Part shown: piece after piece, positions 18,112 to 27,229 of the stretch
Layout of the letters: the number at the start of each line of letters is the position of its first letter
How positions within the stretch are numbered: position 1 is the first letter of the stretch
Source: Pseudomonas izuensis
Lineage (GTDB): Bacteria > Pseudomonadota > Gammaproteobacteria > Pseudomonadales > Pseudomonadaceae
Assembly (NCBI RefSeq): GCF_009861505.1
Contig: NZ_WTFT01000007.1
Coordinates: 95,865-159,864, forward strand
Direction of reading: 5' to 3'
Length of the DNA stretch: 64,000 bases
Position numbers and translations under genes: made by a program
Notes under the pieces: model-generated
Told to the model about the DNA's origin: nothing
Databases searched by the model: none
Seen by the model: only the letters and a program-made list of their open reading frames with translations

Positions 18112-18555
18112 TCAGCTTAAAACCCCGTGCTCGATTTGCCCCACCAACGTGAGTAGCGCCTGTCGCTCCACCTGAGTGCCGAGCAGGTCGTTTGCGCTGC
18201 GGCCACCGAGGCCATACATCGGCTTGCCCATCCATTCCTGAGCTTGAGCCACGTCGCCTTCAAATAAGGCGTAGACGCGCGTGAGGACCACAACCAATTG
18301 AAAGAGCTGATCACTTTCGCCGGGCGTAAACCGTCCCGATTGACGTCGACGTCGCAGAGTTGAAGCGGGTATCGATAGTCGCTCGCGTAGCTGCTTCGGC
18401 GTCAGCTGGAACTCATGGCCCACACGCTCAAGGATGCAGAAGGGGAAACCCGCTCGAATCAGGGTCAGCAGTGCATCGCCTTGTGCAGGGATTCCCAAGC
18501 GTACCCAGCCTGCTTCCTCGGCACAGCCGTCAACGATCCAATAGCGCATGTTCAC
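18112..18555 (-). CDS. Xre/MbcA/ParS-type antitoxin (DUF2384-like) without a visible RES toxin
   Basis: 147 residues. The central helix-turn-helix (ERVGHEFQLTPKQLRERLSIPASTLRRRRQSG, about residues 40-72) and the C-terminal toxin-binding domain (WMGKPMYGLGGRSANDLL... LVGQIEHGVLS) match the antitoxin half of RES-Xre systems, in which a RES-domain NADase normally follows immediately downstream. Downstream on this strand only the 72-residue AbrB-like gene is found, so the expected partner is absent. Its N-terminal 30 residues are unlike typical members. Assigned with confidence for the domain, not for function. Confidence 0.78.
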   Translation of the reverse strand: MNMRYWIVDGCAEEAGWVRLGIPAQGDALLTLIRAGFPFCILERVGHEFQLTPKQLRERLSIPASTLRRRRQSGRFTPGESDQLFQLVVVLTRVYALFEGDVAQAQEWMGKPMYGLGGRSANDLLGTQVERQALLTLVGQIEHGVLS

Positions 18556-18723
18556 CCCCTGCCTGGATAGGCCGCGTCAATGTAGGCAGTAACGCGAGCC
18601 GAGCCTCGCGGCCGTTTTGAACAAAGTCAGCAAATGCTCCAACGATTGTCGCCCGCCATGAGAGTGAAAGCTCACCACCAAAAAGCATTCGTGTTCACAG
18701 GTTTCGATCAGGTACCGGCGTGT

Positions 18724-18930
18724 TTACTCAACGACCTGAGTGATTGGCTCGGACAGGATCAAGGTACCGTCGGGGTAGGTAGGGCTTTTATACACCCGTC
18801 CGACCACGCAATAGCTGCTGATGTAGGCATCCAGCACGTACCCCGTAATGTAGGCTCTGGGGTAGTTCTCCAGCAGGGCGGTGAGCAGTAAGCTTTTTTT
18901 ATGCGGCGTCAATTTACGCAACCCGTTCAT
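18724..18930 (-). CDS. Short hypothetical protein, truncated relative of the 19064-19420 product
   Basis: 68 residues. The stretch YITGYVLDAYISSYCVVGRVYKS aligns well with VTGYIINARIVACCCVGQVYGH in the neighbouring protein encoded at 19064-19420, followed in both by a hydrophilic turn and a short strand. The two genes are tandem on the minus strand and probably arose by duplication, this copy lacking the C-terminal third. No known motif. The open frame is short, so existence as a gene rests mainly on the paralogy. Confidence 0.55.
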   Translation of the reverse strand: MNGLRKLTPHKKSLLLTALLENYPRAYITGYVLDAYISSYCVVGRVYKSPTYPDGTLILSEPITQVVE

Positions 18931-19063
18931 GCTGTCCCCTGACCTGACGATCTGCCTATCACAGCGCGGAAAACGCTACCCTCAAGGCGGCTTCCCACCG
19001 CCGATCAGCCATACACGGCGATACTGACGTGGGAACGGCCTTGAACCTTGACGCCCTCGGCCG

Positions 19064-19420
19064 TCAATGACGGTGACGAGCGGTCGGATGAAACCCCTTC
19101 TGCAAGATCTCGATGAACACGCCCAATGATCGACGGCCACCCGCTGCGGCAAAATTGGCAATCACATAACGGCTGCCACTTTCCGTTTCACAAATCCAAT
19201 GACGCCGGCATTCTTCGAGGCGGAAAATATCGGAGGTGCGGATGGTATGCCCATCTTGAAACCAGCCATCAGCCCTCGCTCTGACATGACCGTATACCTG
19301 CCCCACACAGCAACACGCCACAATCCGCGCATTGATGATGTAACCCGTGACCGGCCCCTCGAATTCAGTACGCGTAGCGCGTGCCAACTGGCGTAAGGCA
19401 TAACGACTGGTGCTGAACAT
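19064..19420 (-). CDS. Hypothetical protein, 118 residues
   Basis: A small protein with an N-terminal basic helix (SRYALRQLARATRTEF), a central beta-hairpin-like VTGYIINARIVACCCVGQVYG and a later strand region (EECRRHWICETESGSRYVIANF). This resembles a small SH3- or Sm-like barrel, but I cannot name the family. Its closest visible relative is the shorter product encoded at 18724-18930. It lies about 95 bp beyond the end of the tniQ gene, on the same strand, so read-through from the tns operon is possible. Function unknown. Confidence 0.6.
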   Translation of the reverse strand: MFSTSRYALRQLARATRTEFEGPVTGYIINARIVACCCVGQVYGHVRARADGWFQDGHTIRTSDIFRLEECRRHWICETESGSRYVIANFAAAGGRRSLGVFIEILQKGFHPTARHRH

Positions 19421-19515
19421 TGCTTGCCTCCTGAACGACTGGTTTAACCCAGCCCTCAGCGATTACAGGCTGGGGGATGTTGCGCAACCCGTTGCGCATG
19501 ACGCCCACCATCGCG

Positions 19516-21387
19516 TTACGCCGACCCGGTACAAACGCTGGGTTGCGCGCGTTTGCTGGACTGCGCAGCGCTTACCAGATCGTCGATGCGAAGCAACATG
19601 CCACGGCGAGTTCCCTGACCCGTTATGGGTGCCAGCGCAGGTTGAACCCCTACGGGCTTCAATCGATTCAACAGCCAAATCGACCGGGTGTTGGTACGGC
19701 GGGCAAGATCGGCGAGCACCGCGAACTCCGACATGAACGTCAACAGATCAGCCAGGGGAATCACCCAATGCTGTTTGCCGTTAACGGACTCTTGGCGAGC
19801 GGCCAGAAGGCCGGTCTCAATCCATTCCTTGATCGACTCATGCTTCCACCCTTGCAGACGTACGAGCTGGGTGATGCTCAGCAGCAGCTCTGGTTGTTCC
19901 TCTTCAAAGCAGGCTTTGAGTTCAGCCAGGTCGAAGCGAAGTCCAGAGATGCCGGGTACTCCCGCGATGACCGCCACGGGGAGGATCTCTTGATGCAGTA
20001 TTTTTTGCAGGACCAGGCAAATAGCTCGATCCGGGATACCCCGTCGGATTGAAATATCTTGGAGCCCAGTCCACGCCGACTGATCAACCTCCCTGTGCTG
20101 AATACCCTGATGAAGACGAACCACCAGCGCCTCGACATCCGCCGCCAGAAATTCTGCGGAGACCAGTGGCGGACGTTGAGACTTGGTTTTTCTATCCAAG
20201 GCTCCAGATTGCATGAGCCGTTCAAAAACCAGCTTGCTGACACCCAGCCGACGACGAACTTCCGTGGTGGTCAGAAACCGCAGGCGGTCTTGACGGACCT
20301 TTTCAACCACGTCGCGGTGAATCGACACGAATCGATTCTTGCCTTTAACGGTCACTTTGCCCTTGATCTCGCCTGTGGTGACGGCCGATCGCACCAGCTC
20401 CGAGCCTATGCCGATCAGGCGTCCAGCTTCTTCCGAAGACAGCCAGCACTTGTCCTGTAGGTGCTGGGGATCGATGGTGCTGATTCTCAGGTTGAGGTGC
20501 CCGTCAAAGTTCAGCGACAGGTGCTGGACCAACGCTTGCCGCAGGCAGTCATACGCGGGATCGGTATAGCGCTGATGCAGCTCGCGGTACCAACCGCCCA
20601 AGCGCTTGGCCAGACCGGGGCCTTCAGTACTGGCCAGTCGAGCGCCCAGGGCCTCGTCGAAGCGCGTCGGCCATGACCACAGGAGGCCAAAGCCGGTTTG
20701 CACCGATACGATCAATGCACCGACCGACGCTTTGCCACGCGAGGATTTGTTCTCGCGGGAGTCCTCGGACTTGACCGTAAAATGCTTGCCGAGCAGATAG
20801 AGGAGGTCGACTACATCAGCGGGCGGTGAGCCCGTGCGCCATGCCGGTGGTAGCGAATGCCGGGCCGGGTGCTCAACGCCCAGCAGGAAAGCTGACAGCG
20901 CCAGCGACTCCTCACTGGCCGCGACGGTTGGGCCAAGGGCGTAGGTCTGACCGCACCGGCAGTGGCTAAGCAGGCCGTCAGCGTCGATGCCTTGGTTACA
21001 GGCCGGGCAGCGCACCACAAGCTGGATGTCGTGATGGGGGCAGGCGGTCACCAGTGTATGAGCCCATCCGAGGCGATGATAAGGGTTGTCTGCGATGCAC
21101 TGGGGACACACTTTGACGCCGTCACGGCCCAGGTATTTTGGCCGGAGGATTACGTTCTCGCTGTCTGGAGCCAGTTGGCGAGAGGCCAAGTCCACGACGT
21201 CGACATGCAGCCTATCCGCCAGTCGTGCAAGTTCAGCCTCACTGTAGGTCAAGCGGGACTTCATCCCGAAGCTGGCCAAGAGTGCATTAACGCTTGGGGC
21301 CAAGTTATGCTCACTGACACGGCGCAGAAAGCCATGCAGCGACTCATCAGGATGCGGTAGGAGGCGAACGATCAAGCTCATGCTCAT
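19516..21387 (-). CDS. tnsD: TniQ-family target-selection protein, TnsD-like
   Basis: 623 residues, longer than Tn7 TnsD. The N-terminal TniQ domain starts LIVRLLPHPDESLHGFLRRVSEHN and carries a zinc cluster: C94-x2-C97, C116-P-H-H, C127-x2-C130 and C143-x-C145. The rest contains predicted DNA-binding helical repeats, e.g. around residues 325-350 (SSEEAGRLIGIGSELVRSAV) and 370-395 (LTTTEVRRRLGVSKLVFERLM), as expected for a protein that reads a specific attachment site. It overlaps tnsC by 4 bp and ends the tns operon. Because the element abuts gyrB, the predicted target is the conserved 3' end of gyrB; this is inference from position. Confidence 0.9.
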   Translation of the reverse strand: MSMSLIVRLLPHPDESLHGFLRRVSEHNLAPSVNALLASFGMKSRLTYSEAELARLADRLHVDVVDLASRQLAPDSENVILRPKYLGRDGVKVCPQCIADNPYHRLGWAHTLVTACPHHDIQLVVRCPACNQGIDADGLLSHCRCGQTYALGPTVAASEESLALSAFLLGVEHPARHSLPPAWRTGSPPADVVDLLYLLGKHFTVKSEDSRENKSSRGKASVGALIVSVQTGFGLLWSWPTRFDEALGARLASTEGPGLAKRLGGWYRELHQRYTDPAYDCLRQALVQHLSLNFDGHLNLRISTIDPQHLQDKCWLSSEEAGRLIGIGSELVRSAVTTGEIKGKVTVKGKNRFVSIHRDVVEKVRQDRLRFLTTTEVRRRLGVSKLVFERLMQSGALDRKTKSQRPPLVSAEFLAADVEALVVRLHQGIQHREVDQSAWTGLQDISIRRGIPDRAICLVLQKILHQEILPVAVIAGVPGISGLRFDLAELKACFEEEQPELLLSITQLVRLQGWKHESIKEWIETGLLAARQESVNGKQHWVIPLADLLTFMSEFAVLADLARRTNTRSIWLLNRLKPVGVQPALAPITGQGTRRGMLLRIDDLVSAAQSSKRAQPSVCTGSA

Positions 21388-22328
21388 GCTTTCACTCCTT
21401 GTGGTACGGCTTTAGGCATGGACATGTGCGACTCGATCAGCATTTTGGCGAATCCCTGTCCGAGGAGGCTGTCGACAGGCGGGTTGCCTTCAAAGGGATT
21501 GAATTCGAGAAACCGGGTATTCACCGCTTCGGCATAGGCGCGCACCAGAGTCTTCTCCGTGATGCTGCGCGCTGTGGCCAAGTGCTCCGCTGCGTGAAAC
21601 AACTTCACCATCATGCCAATCCGACCGAGGCAGGCGGCATACACACGTTTGGCATAGTCCAGGTCCCTCGCCTCGGGTACGCTCCAGCCGGCCTCGACAA
21701 ACGCTTCACTCAGGGACAATAGGGCGCCGCGAAACGCCTGTCGCTCACCGGCAGCGTTCCAGTTGTAGGGTCTGAATTCGAACACGGCTTCAGCGCGGTC
21801 GCGCAGTTGTTCATTGCGGGTCAGAACCTCGTTCGCCAAGGGCAATCCGGTGAGTACCAAGGTCAGGTTCATTTCTTCGCCCAGCACCTTCAACCAGTCC
21901 GCCGCTTCCCGGGCGGCGGTGCGAGAACCACGCTCGGCAAAATGCTGCATTTCGTCGAAGACCAGGACCCTGGTGCGAGTGATCTTGATCAACTCGCAGG
22001 CCATGCGGGTCAGCTCCTCGGAACTGGAGCGGTTGTAGCGGGGGGAACCCAGTCCCTCCAGCAGCGCGATAGGCAGGGAGCGACGGGTCGGGTTAACCGG
22101 CGTCACCACCCGCACGATAGGCATCCGCCGAACGCCATCGACCACCTTTGGCATATTGTCGGCCATGACTGTTTTGACCAGCTCGCTCTTACCGACCCGA
22201 GTCGGGCCGAAGATCGGCAAAATCAACGATTCGCCGGCCAGGCCGCGCTTGACCGTCGACTCCAAACGGTCCAGTGCCTGGCTGAAGGTGGCGTGCTCGA
22301 TCAGCTCGTACTTCACCAACGCGTTCAT
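21384..22328 (-). CDS. tnsC: AAA+ transposition regulator TnsC
   Basis: 314 residues. Walker A is GPTRVGKS at residues 41-48 and Walker B is VLVFDE at about 121-126, followed by the sensor region TLVLTGLPLANEV. TnsC assembles on DNA marked by TniQ/TnsD and activates TnsAB. It is shorter than Tn7 TnsC (555 residues) and closer in size to TniB-like proteins. Its start overlaps the tnsB stop and its stop overlaps the tniQ start, so stoichiometry is fixed by translational coupling. Confidence 0.93.
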   Translation of the reverse strand: MNALVKYELIEHATFSQALDRLESTVKRGLAGESLILPIFGPTRVGKSELVKTVMADNMPKVVDGVRRMPIVRVVTPVNPTRRSLPIALLEGLGSPRYNRSSSEELTRMACELIKITRTRVLVFDEMQHFAERGSRTAAREAADWLKVLGEEMNLTLVLTGLPLANEVLTRNEQLRDRAEAVFEFRPYNWNAAGERQAFRGALLSLSEAFVEAGWSVPEARDLDYAKRVYAACLGRIGMMVKLFHAAEHLATARSITEKTLVRAYAEAVNTRFLEFNPFEGNPPVDSLLGQGFAKMLIESHMSMPKAVPQGVKA

Positions 22329-24292
22329 TCAGCCTCTCCCTGCACGGATTTCTTGCGGCGAGGCGCGGCCGAGAGTGCGGCTGTCGAAGACGGCACTTCA
22401 GTGGTCGTCTCGACCACCGGCCGAGACGGCTCCTGACGCTGCGCTTCAAGCCGCTTGTGTTCGCGCTCCTGATCTCGGGCAGCGCGATTCCGTTGCTTCA
22501 TGCTGCCGCCGGCCGCCTGAGCACGACCCTCACGAAGTATCTGCACATGAGCGATGTGATAGTCCTCACCCGACAGCTGGGCATCGGATTTACGAAGCGC
22601 ACGACGAATCTTCCTCGCCTCTTCAAAGCCGATCATTGGCATGCCGGGTTTGGGGTTGGATGCTTCGATCAACACGCTGGGATTGTTGGGGTCCACCACA
22701 TACACCGAGCGGCAGTCGAGCGGATATGACCTCACCTTGACCTTGGTTCCTTGACCCTGACGCTGATACAGCGCGGCCAACTCCTGACTGTTGTACTTCA
22801 TACCTTCGAGGCTGACACCCTCTCGGCCCAACGTCAGCTCACGATGATGGTAGTGCAGACAGGCATTCCTGAACTCCTCAGGATCCGGCGGTGGAATCAC
22901 GACATAGGACTTCTTCAAAAGCGCCATCGCCCGTGCTGGTGAGCAACCCGCTTCGAAGCGGTCTTCCAGTCGTTGCAAAGGCCTTTGCATATACACATCC
23001 GCGACCCACCGGATGATCAAGGCTTCTAGCTGCGGGACGGTATACAAACGTTCTTTCATCGCGCGCCCAATCGGATCACGCTCAAATTTCGACTGGGACT
23101 TGGTGGACCCTGGTAGCGTATTGATCAGGCCGACTTTCAACGTGCCGAAGAACCGCTCAATGAAGGGCTTGGCTTGGGGCTTTCCAGCCATGGGGTAATC
23201 AATGGTGGTATGCAAGTAACGCAGTGCGTTCAGCACCAGACCGCCGTGGTGTTCTTGCGCATTGTCGAGCACCATCGTTTCAATCGCTGCGGGCACCAAC
23301 CACGGGTGGCTGAGCCCATAGCGCTGGCTGAAGGCCTCGCCTTTAGGCGAAAAACAAAACTCCAGCGCCGACAGTACGAAATGCTGCGAGGGTTTTTCGA
23401 TACAAACTTTCATCATGATTACCGCACCCGTCGCCGCATCGATGCCCGCATAGCACGTTGCCCGGCCAATGGGTTCACCATTCTCATCGCAGCAGAAGAT
23501 ATCCAGCGGTGTGGCATCGACTTCCACCCGCTCATAGGGACGTTCCACCAACAACTTGCGGATGGCCACCCGCATCTCTTGATCGTGGGTGGCTTTCGAC
23601 ACCCGCCCATGCGCAATGAGTGTGTGTTCCAACGCGCGAATACGACGACAGACACTGCGACGGGAAATCCCACGAAACGGGACATTGCGCTCGGTGGCGC
23701 GTGTTCGACATCGATCATTTACCAACATGGTGATTTGACTGACGCTGAACTTATCGGTGTGGAAATACGACCGCATGATTTCATCGGTGACCATTTCCTC
23801 AAAATCCAGATCATCCAGGGTCTGCATCCGACGCTTGTTACCCCGAGCGCTGAAACGGGGCGCCAATTGATCCGTCGAGCCGATGAAGCCGGATGATTTG
23901 CGCCAGCGCTGAATCGTCCGTGTGGAGGGCAGGGCCAGGTTCAGCTCTGCACAGCGGGTATGCAGACGCTCAACCGTGCTTGTCCAGGAACAACCGTCAC
24001 GACGCGCCTCGTCAACGTATTCGAGCAGCTCCAGTCGTTGGTCGAGCGCGCTGCGTTCCGTCTGCGTCAGGTTGCGCACTGGCATGGGCTGGACGGCCGA
24101 TACAGCGGGGCCGTAGCTACGACGATACTGGCCTTGGGCGAATCGCTGCTGAAAATCGTCGATGTTCATCACGAACTCTTCGCCCAGCGCCCCTTGGAGG
24201 ACGATCTGCGAAATCTCGGGCCGAATGGACGTTACCCGCCGCACCTGGTCGCGCTCCAGCACGATGCTATTCACTGCCAGCAGGCGGCTCAT
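22325..24292 (-). CDS. tnsB: DDE transposase TnsB
   Basis: 655 residues, rve/integrase fold. The catalytic triad is complete: D259 in VEVDATPLD, D343 in MVLDNAQEHHG and E379 in KPFIERFFGTL, with the typical 35-residue D-E spacing. The N-terminal part (residues 80-235) holds helix-turn-helix regions for end binding (e.g. STRTIQRWRKSSG), and a Mu-B-type beta-barrel follows the core. TnsB binds the repeats at both ends and joins 3' ends to target DNA. It overlaps tnsA and tnsC by 4 bp each. Intact. Confidence 0.95.
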   Translation of the reverse strand: MSRLLAVNSIVLERDQVRRVTSIRPEISQIVLQGALGEEFVMNIDDFQQRFAQGQYRRSYGPAVSAVQPMPVRNLTQTERSALDQRLELLEYVDEARRDGCSWTSTVERLHTRCAELNLALPSTRTIQRWRKSSGFIGSTDQLAPRFSARGNKRRMQTLDDLDFEEMVTDEIMRSYFHTDKFSVSQITMLVNDRCRTRATERNVPFRGISRRSVCRRIRALEHTLIAHGRVSKATHDQEMRVAIRKLLVERPYERVEVDATPLDIFCCDENGEPIGRATCYAGIDAATGAVIMMKVCIEKPSQHFVLSALEFCFSPKGEAFSQRYGLSHPWLVPAAIETMVLDNAQEHHGGLVLNALRYLHTTIDYPMAGKPQAKPFIERFFGTLKVGLINTLPGSTKSQSKFERDPIGRAMKERLYTVPQLEALIIRWVADVYMQRPLQRLEDRFEAGCSPARAMALLKKSYVVIPPPDPEEFRNACLHYHHRELTLGREGVSLEGMKYNSQELAALYQRQGQGTKVKVRSYPLDCRSVYVVDPNNPSVLIEASNPKPGMPMIGFEEARKIRRALRKSDAQLSGEDYHIAHVQILREGRAQAAGGSMKQRNRAARDQEREHKRLEAQRQEPSRPVVETTTEVPSSTAALSAAPRRKKSVQGEAE

Positions 24293-25017
24293 GGACGCAC
24301 CTGCAAAAATTGAAAGTGTGACAAATCACCAAAAGCCGCACGAACTTCGTTGCTCGGTGAAAACAGGGGAATGGACAAATCGGCGGTCAATAGCCCCGCC
24401 AGCAGACCCGCAAGGATGCCGACAGGACCCGACGTCAAGCGCAAGGAAAGTTCCCCAACCGACCAGCAGGTCGCGGAGTCGAGCAAGGCGCTGATCTCTC
24501 TTTCCGCTGCTGCACGAGTTAACTCAAGATAACCCGCTCGCAGCAAGTGAAGGTTGGCTAGCGTCTGCATGACCGTAGGAGACACGGCCGTGTCCAAAAC
24601 GAGCATGAAGCCGATACCGTAGGATCTTAGGCAGCCCTCAATCTCCTCATGCTTAGCTTCGAACGCCGCACTAAACCGAGAATGCTTGGCCTCAATGACC
24701 AATACGCTGCCATCATCCAGCCGACACAGGAAGTCGGGGGTGTAAAAGCGCGGTTTGACACCTGGCCGTGGCCGATAGTGCTCACGCGAAGGCAGTACTT
24801 TGTTGCTTTGCAATTCGAGCGTGAAGGGTTGCGCGGCAAGCTCGGTTACACGCGGATCAATATCCAGCATCAGACCAATGTCGCGTTCAAGGGCGCTCTC
24901 AACGCGCAATTCGCCGCCTTTGCCCTTCAGGGACTTGAGCACGAGTGCACGTCGGCCGCGCCGAATTCTACGGGCAACATCTCTGGCGGAAGTGGGACTA
25001 TCGGTGTCTCGGATCAT
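24289..25017 (-). CDS. tnsA: TnsA-type endonuclease, 5'-strand cleavage subunit
   Basis: 242 residues, restriction-endonuclease-like fold. Candidate catalytic residues are E44 (SALERD), D95 (YTPDFL) and E109-A-K111 (VIEAKHSRF); the E-to-D spacing of 51 equals that of Tn7 TnsA (E63-D114), with E in place of the Tn7 glutamine before the lysine. A C-terminal winged-helix-like part follows. With TnsB it makes double-strand cuts, hence cut-and-paste rather than cointegrate transposition. First gene of the tnsA-B-C-D operon, divergent from the gene at 25469. Confidence 0.92.
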   Translation of the reverse strand: MIRDTDSPTSARDVARRIRRGRRALVLKSLKGKGGELRVESALERDIGLMLDIDPRVTELAAQPFTLELQSNKVLPSREHYRPRPGVKPRFYTPDFLCRLDDGSVLVIEAKHSRFSAAFEAKHEEIEGCLRSYGIGFMLVLDTAVSPTVMQTLANLHLLRAGYLELTRAAAEREISALLDSATCWSVGELSLRLTSGPVGILAGLLAGLLTADLSIPLFSPSNEVRAAFGDLSHFQFLQVRP

Positions 25018-25468
25018 GCTGGTGTGCTCCTACGATGCACGGGAAAGTGTTAATCGCCGCAGGAGAAAGTCAAATGACTTAATATCTAAGTAACTATAAA
25101 ATTCGAATACGTTAATACATACAAAAAACAATCAAACAAAATTTCTACAGGCATTTCAACTAATTGAAAAAACCCTTAAATATCAATGCAATATAATAAA
25201 ACAAAAACAACAAAAAACTTTAAGACCAACGGTCTTGCGCCAGCTGATATAAAACTCCGCACTTCGCAAAGATGCCCTGATTAACTGGGTTAGAGGGTGA
25301 GCCATCGAGGTGGGAAAGACACCTACTCCCAACTGGAAAGCGCTAGCCGATCCTTCCCCAATGGCGAGAAGTGTAACCTTCCCATAAAAAGTAGTCAATA
25401 CTTTTTGACTAGCAAGACGATTGCGACTAGCCTTGTACGTCTATTCTCTCTACACGCATGTGACGTCT
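25018..25468. promoter_or_regulatory. AT-rich divergent intergenic region between tnsA and the fused HsdM/HsdS-like gene
   Basis: The segment 25080-25230 is markedly AT-rich with long A and T tracts, unlike the flanking genes. Two GACTAGC heptamers lie about 20 bp apart near 25405-25435. Both the tns operon and the 25469 gene must be driven from here. No clear -35/-10 pair or gene is recognised; a 71-codon open frame on the minus strand (25183-25398) is not convincing. Confidence 0.5.
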
Positions 25469-27229
25469 ATGACCCGGGACGAGCAAATTTTCAACGCATT
25501 GGTCGGCGTCGCTACGGCGTGCCCTGTGGCCGACGCGACCCTACTGGCTCTGCAAATCACGGCATGGGCGCGTTTGTCGCGGCTCGGTAAATTGCCGGCC
25601 GATCTTACCTTGCCCAGTCAACTTGAGCTGTCCCCGAACGCGCAAGCAGCCAACTTCAGGCGTGTGCAGCCGTTGATTTCCCCGCAACTGGGTCACACGC
25701 TTGCGAAGACCGAACCCACGCTCTCACAGCACCTTCCGCTGCTTATCGAACAAGCCATGCGGCTGGAGGAGCAAGGGCAGCTGCGCGAGTGGAATGCGGA
25801 CGACGTGCTGTATTGGTCGTCCGATCGGAACTTGGCACACAGCGCTTACGACCCCAGTCTTGCCACTTTCCTGGTTTCACTCGCGACCTCTGACTCACCG
25901 GCCCAGGTCTACCTGCCGTGGGAAAATTCCGGCCAACTGGCGACGCGCTGTAGCCGCAAAAACATTGATTGCTGGACGGAATCCTCCGCTCCAGTGGCGG
26001 CAGAACTGGTGCTGGCGCAATTAAATGGTGCGCGTCCGGATGTTCACCAGAACGACCCGGTGTTAATGCCCACCTTGACCGAGCAGGGCCAACTCAAACG
26101 TTTTCCGGTCAGCCTGAGCATCCTTGAGCACGGACGGCGCTATGACCCCAAGGATGTGGAACATGATCCTCACGAGCGTTTTCCGGAAAAGACGCAGTCG
26201 AGCATGGTGCTGAACCTGCGACATCTCCTCGCACAGACCAGTGGCAAAATCATTGCCGTCGTTCCCAACAATGCGCTCTTCAATGCTGGCGCTGAACGGT
26301 TGCTTCGAGCCGATTTGCTTCAGAAGCGCATGATCCACTCAGTCATTGCCCTGCCGGGCGGGTTGTTTTCCGGATCTCCTGCCGCCGCTTCAGTGCTAAT
26401 TCTCGATACCGTGACACCGTCCGACACCATTCGATTCGTGAAAGTAACGGATGAGTTCACCGCCAGCGGACCTAAAAAACGCACTGAGCTGGTCAGATTG
26501 CCGGAGCTGCTGCGGACCGTGCGGGATCGCGACAACAATGCCATGGCAGTGAAAATGGCCGCCAACGACATTCCACGGGACGAATGCAACCTGGAAGTAA
26601 GTCGCTACTTACTTGACGACCAGACGCACAAACTGGACGTCCTGCTGGCCACTCAACCCACGACAAAATTGCTCGATCACTTCGACATCGTTCGCGCCCG
26701 CCAGTACGCAACGACCCTACAAGGGGTGCCGGTTCAAGAAATTCAGGCAGCAGACCTCCCCGACTATGGCCACGTGCAAGGTGCCAGCAAAGACTCGTTG
26801 TTCGATCTCAGTACACCGAAAGCCCTGAGCTATTTTATTCAGCGCAACGACGTTCTGCTCTGCATCAAAGGCGCGGTAGGGAAGGTCGGCCTCGTGAAAT
26901 CGGCGCCTGACAGCGGGGCCGGAGGCTGGGTCGCCGGCCAGTCGCTGGCCATTTTGCGCTCGCGCTCCCCGGGGCAGTACGATCCCGGGGCGCTGATGGT
27001 CTACTTACGCTCGCCCATGGGCCAGGCCCAACTCAGCCGATTGGTCGTGGGTAGCAGCACGCCCACCCTTCAAGGTTCGACGCTTAAAGAACTGAAAATC
27101 CCGGCGATGAACATCGTGCAACAGGGCATGGCCAGCGAAGCACTGGAGGAAGAGGCGGCCGTGCAATGGGAGATTGACCGCTTGCGTCAGAAGCAATCAC
27201 GGATTGCTGCGGCGCTGTGGAAGCTGTGA
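25469..27229 (+). CDS. Fused HsdM/HsdS-like protein with degenerate methylase motifs
   Basis: 586 residues from ATG 25469 (the frame is open back to 25421). Residues 1-320 follow the N6-adenine methylase plan of type I HsdM: helical N-terminus, then a Rossmann-like half ending GKIIAVVPNNALFNAGAERLLRADLL and SVIALPGGLFSGSPAAASVLILD. Yet the SAM-binding DPACGTGG motif and the catalytic NPPF motif cannot be found; DPVLMPTL stands where NPPF is expected. Residues about 400-586 resemble one HsdS target-recognition domain plus coiled coil (GSSTPTLQGSTLKELKIPAM, then EEEAAVQWEIDRLRQKQSRIAAAL). It may therefore bind a DNA sequence without methylating it. Divergent from tnsA; a role in transposon regulation or targeting is speculative. 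Confidence 0.8.
   Translation: MTRDEQIFNALVGVATACPVADATLLALQITAWARLSRLGKLPADLTLPSQLELSPNAQAANFRRVQPLISPQLGHTLAKTEPTLSQHLPLLIEQAMRLEEQGQLREWNADDVLYWSSDRNLAHSAYDPSLATFLVSLATSDSPAQVYLPWENSGQLATRCSRKNIDCWTESSAPVAAELVLAQLNGARPDVHQNDPVLMPTLTEQGQLKRFPVSLSILEHGRRYDPKDVEHDPHERFPEKTQSSMVLNLRHLLAQTSGKIIAVVPNNALFNAGAERLLRADLLQKRMIHSVIALPGGLFSGSPAAASVLILDTVTPSDTIRFVKVTDEFTASGPKKRTELVRLPELLRTVRDRDNNAMAVKMAANDIPRDECNLEVSRYLLDDQTHKLDVLLATQPTTKLLDHFDIVRARQYATTLQGVPVQEIQAADLPDYGHVQGASKDSLFDLSTPKALSYFIQRNDVLLCIKGAVGKVGLVKSAPDSGAGGWVAGQSLAILRSRSPGQYDPGALMVYLRSPMGQAQLSRLVVGSSTPTLQGSTLKELKIPAMNIVQQGMASEALEEEAAVQWEIDRLRQKQSRIAAALWKL

Noticed and set aside
25183..25398. 71-codon minus-strand open frame in the tnsA upstream region
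   Set aside because: No ribosome site, lies in the AT-rich divergent promoter region, composition not protein-like at its C-terminus.
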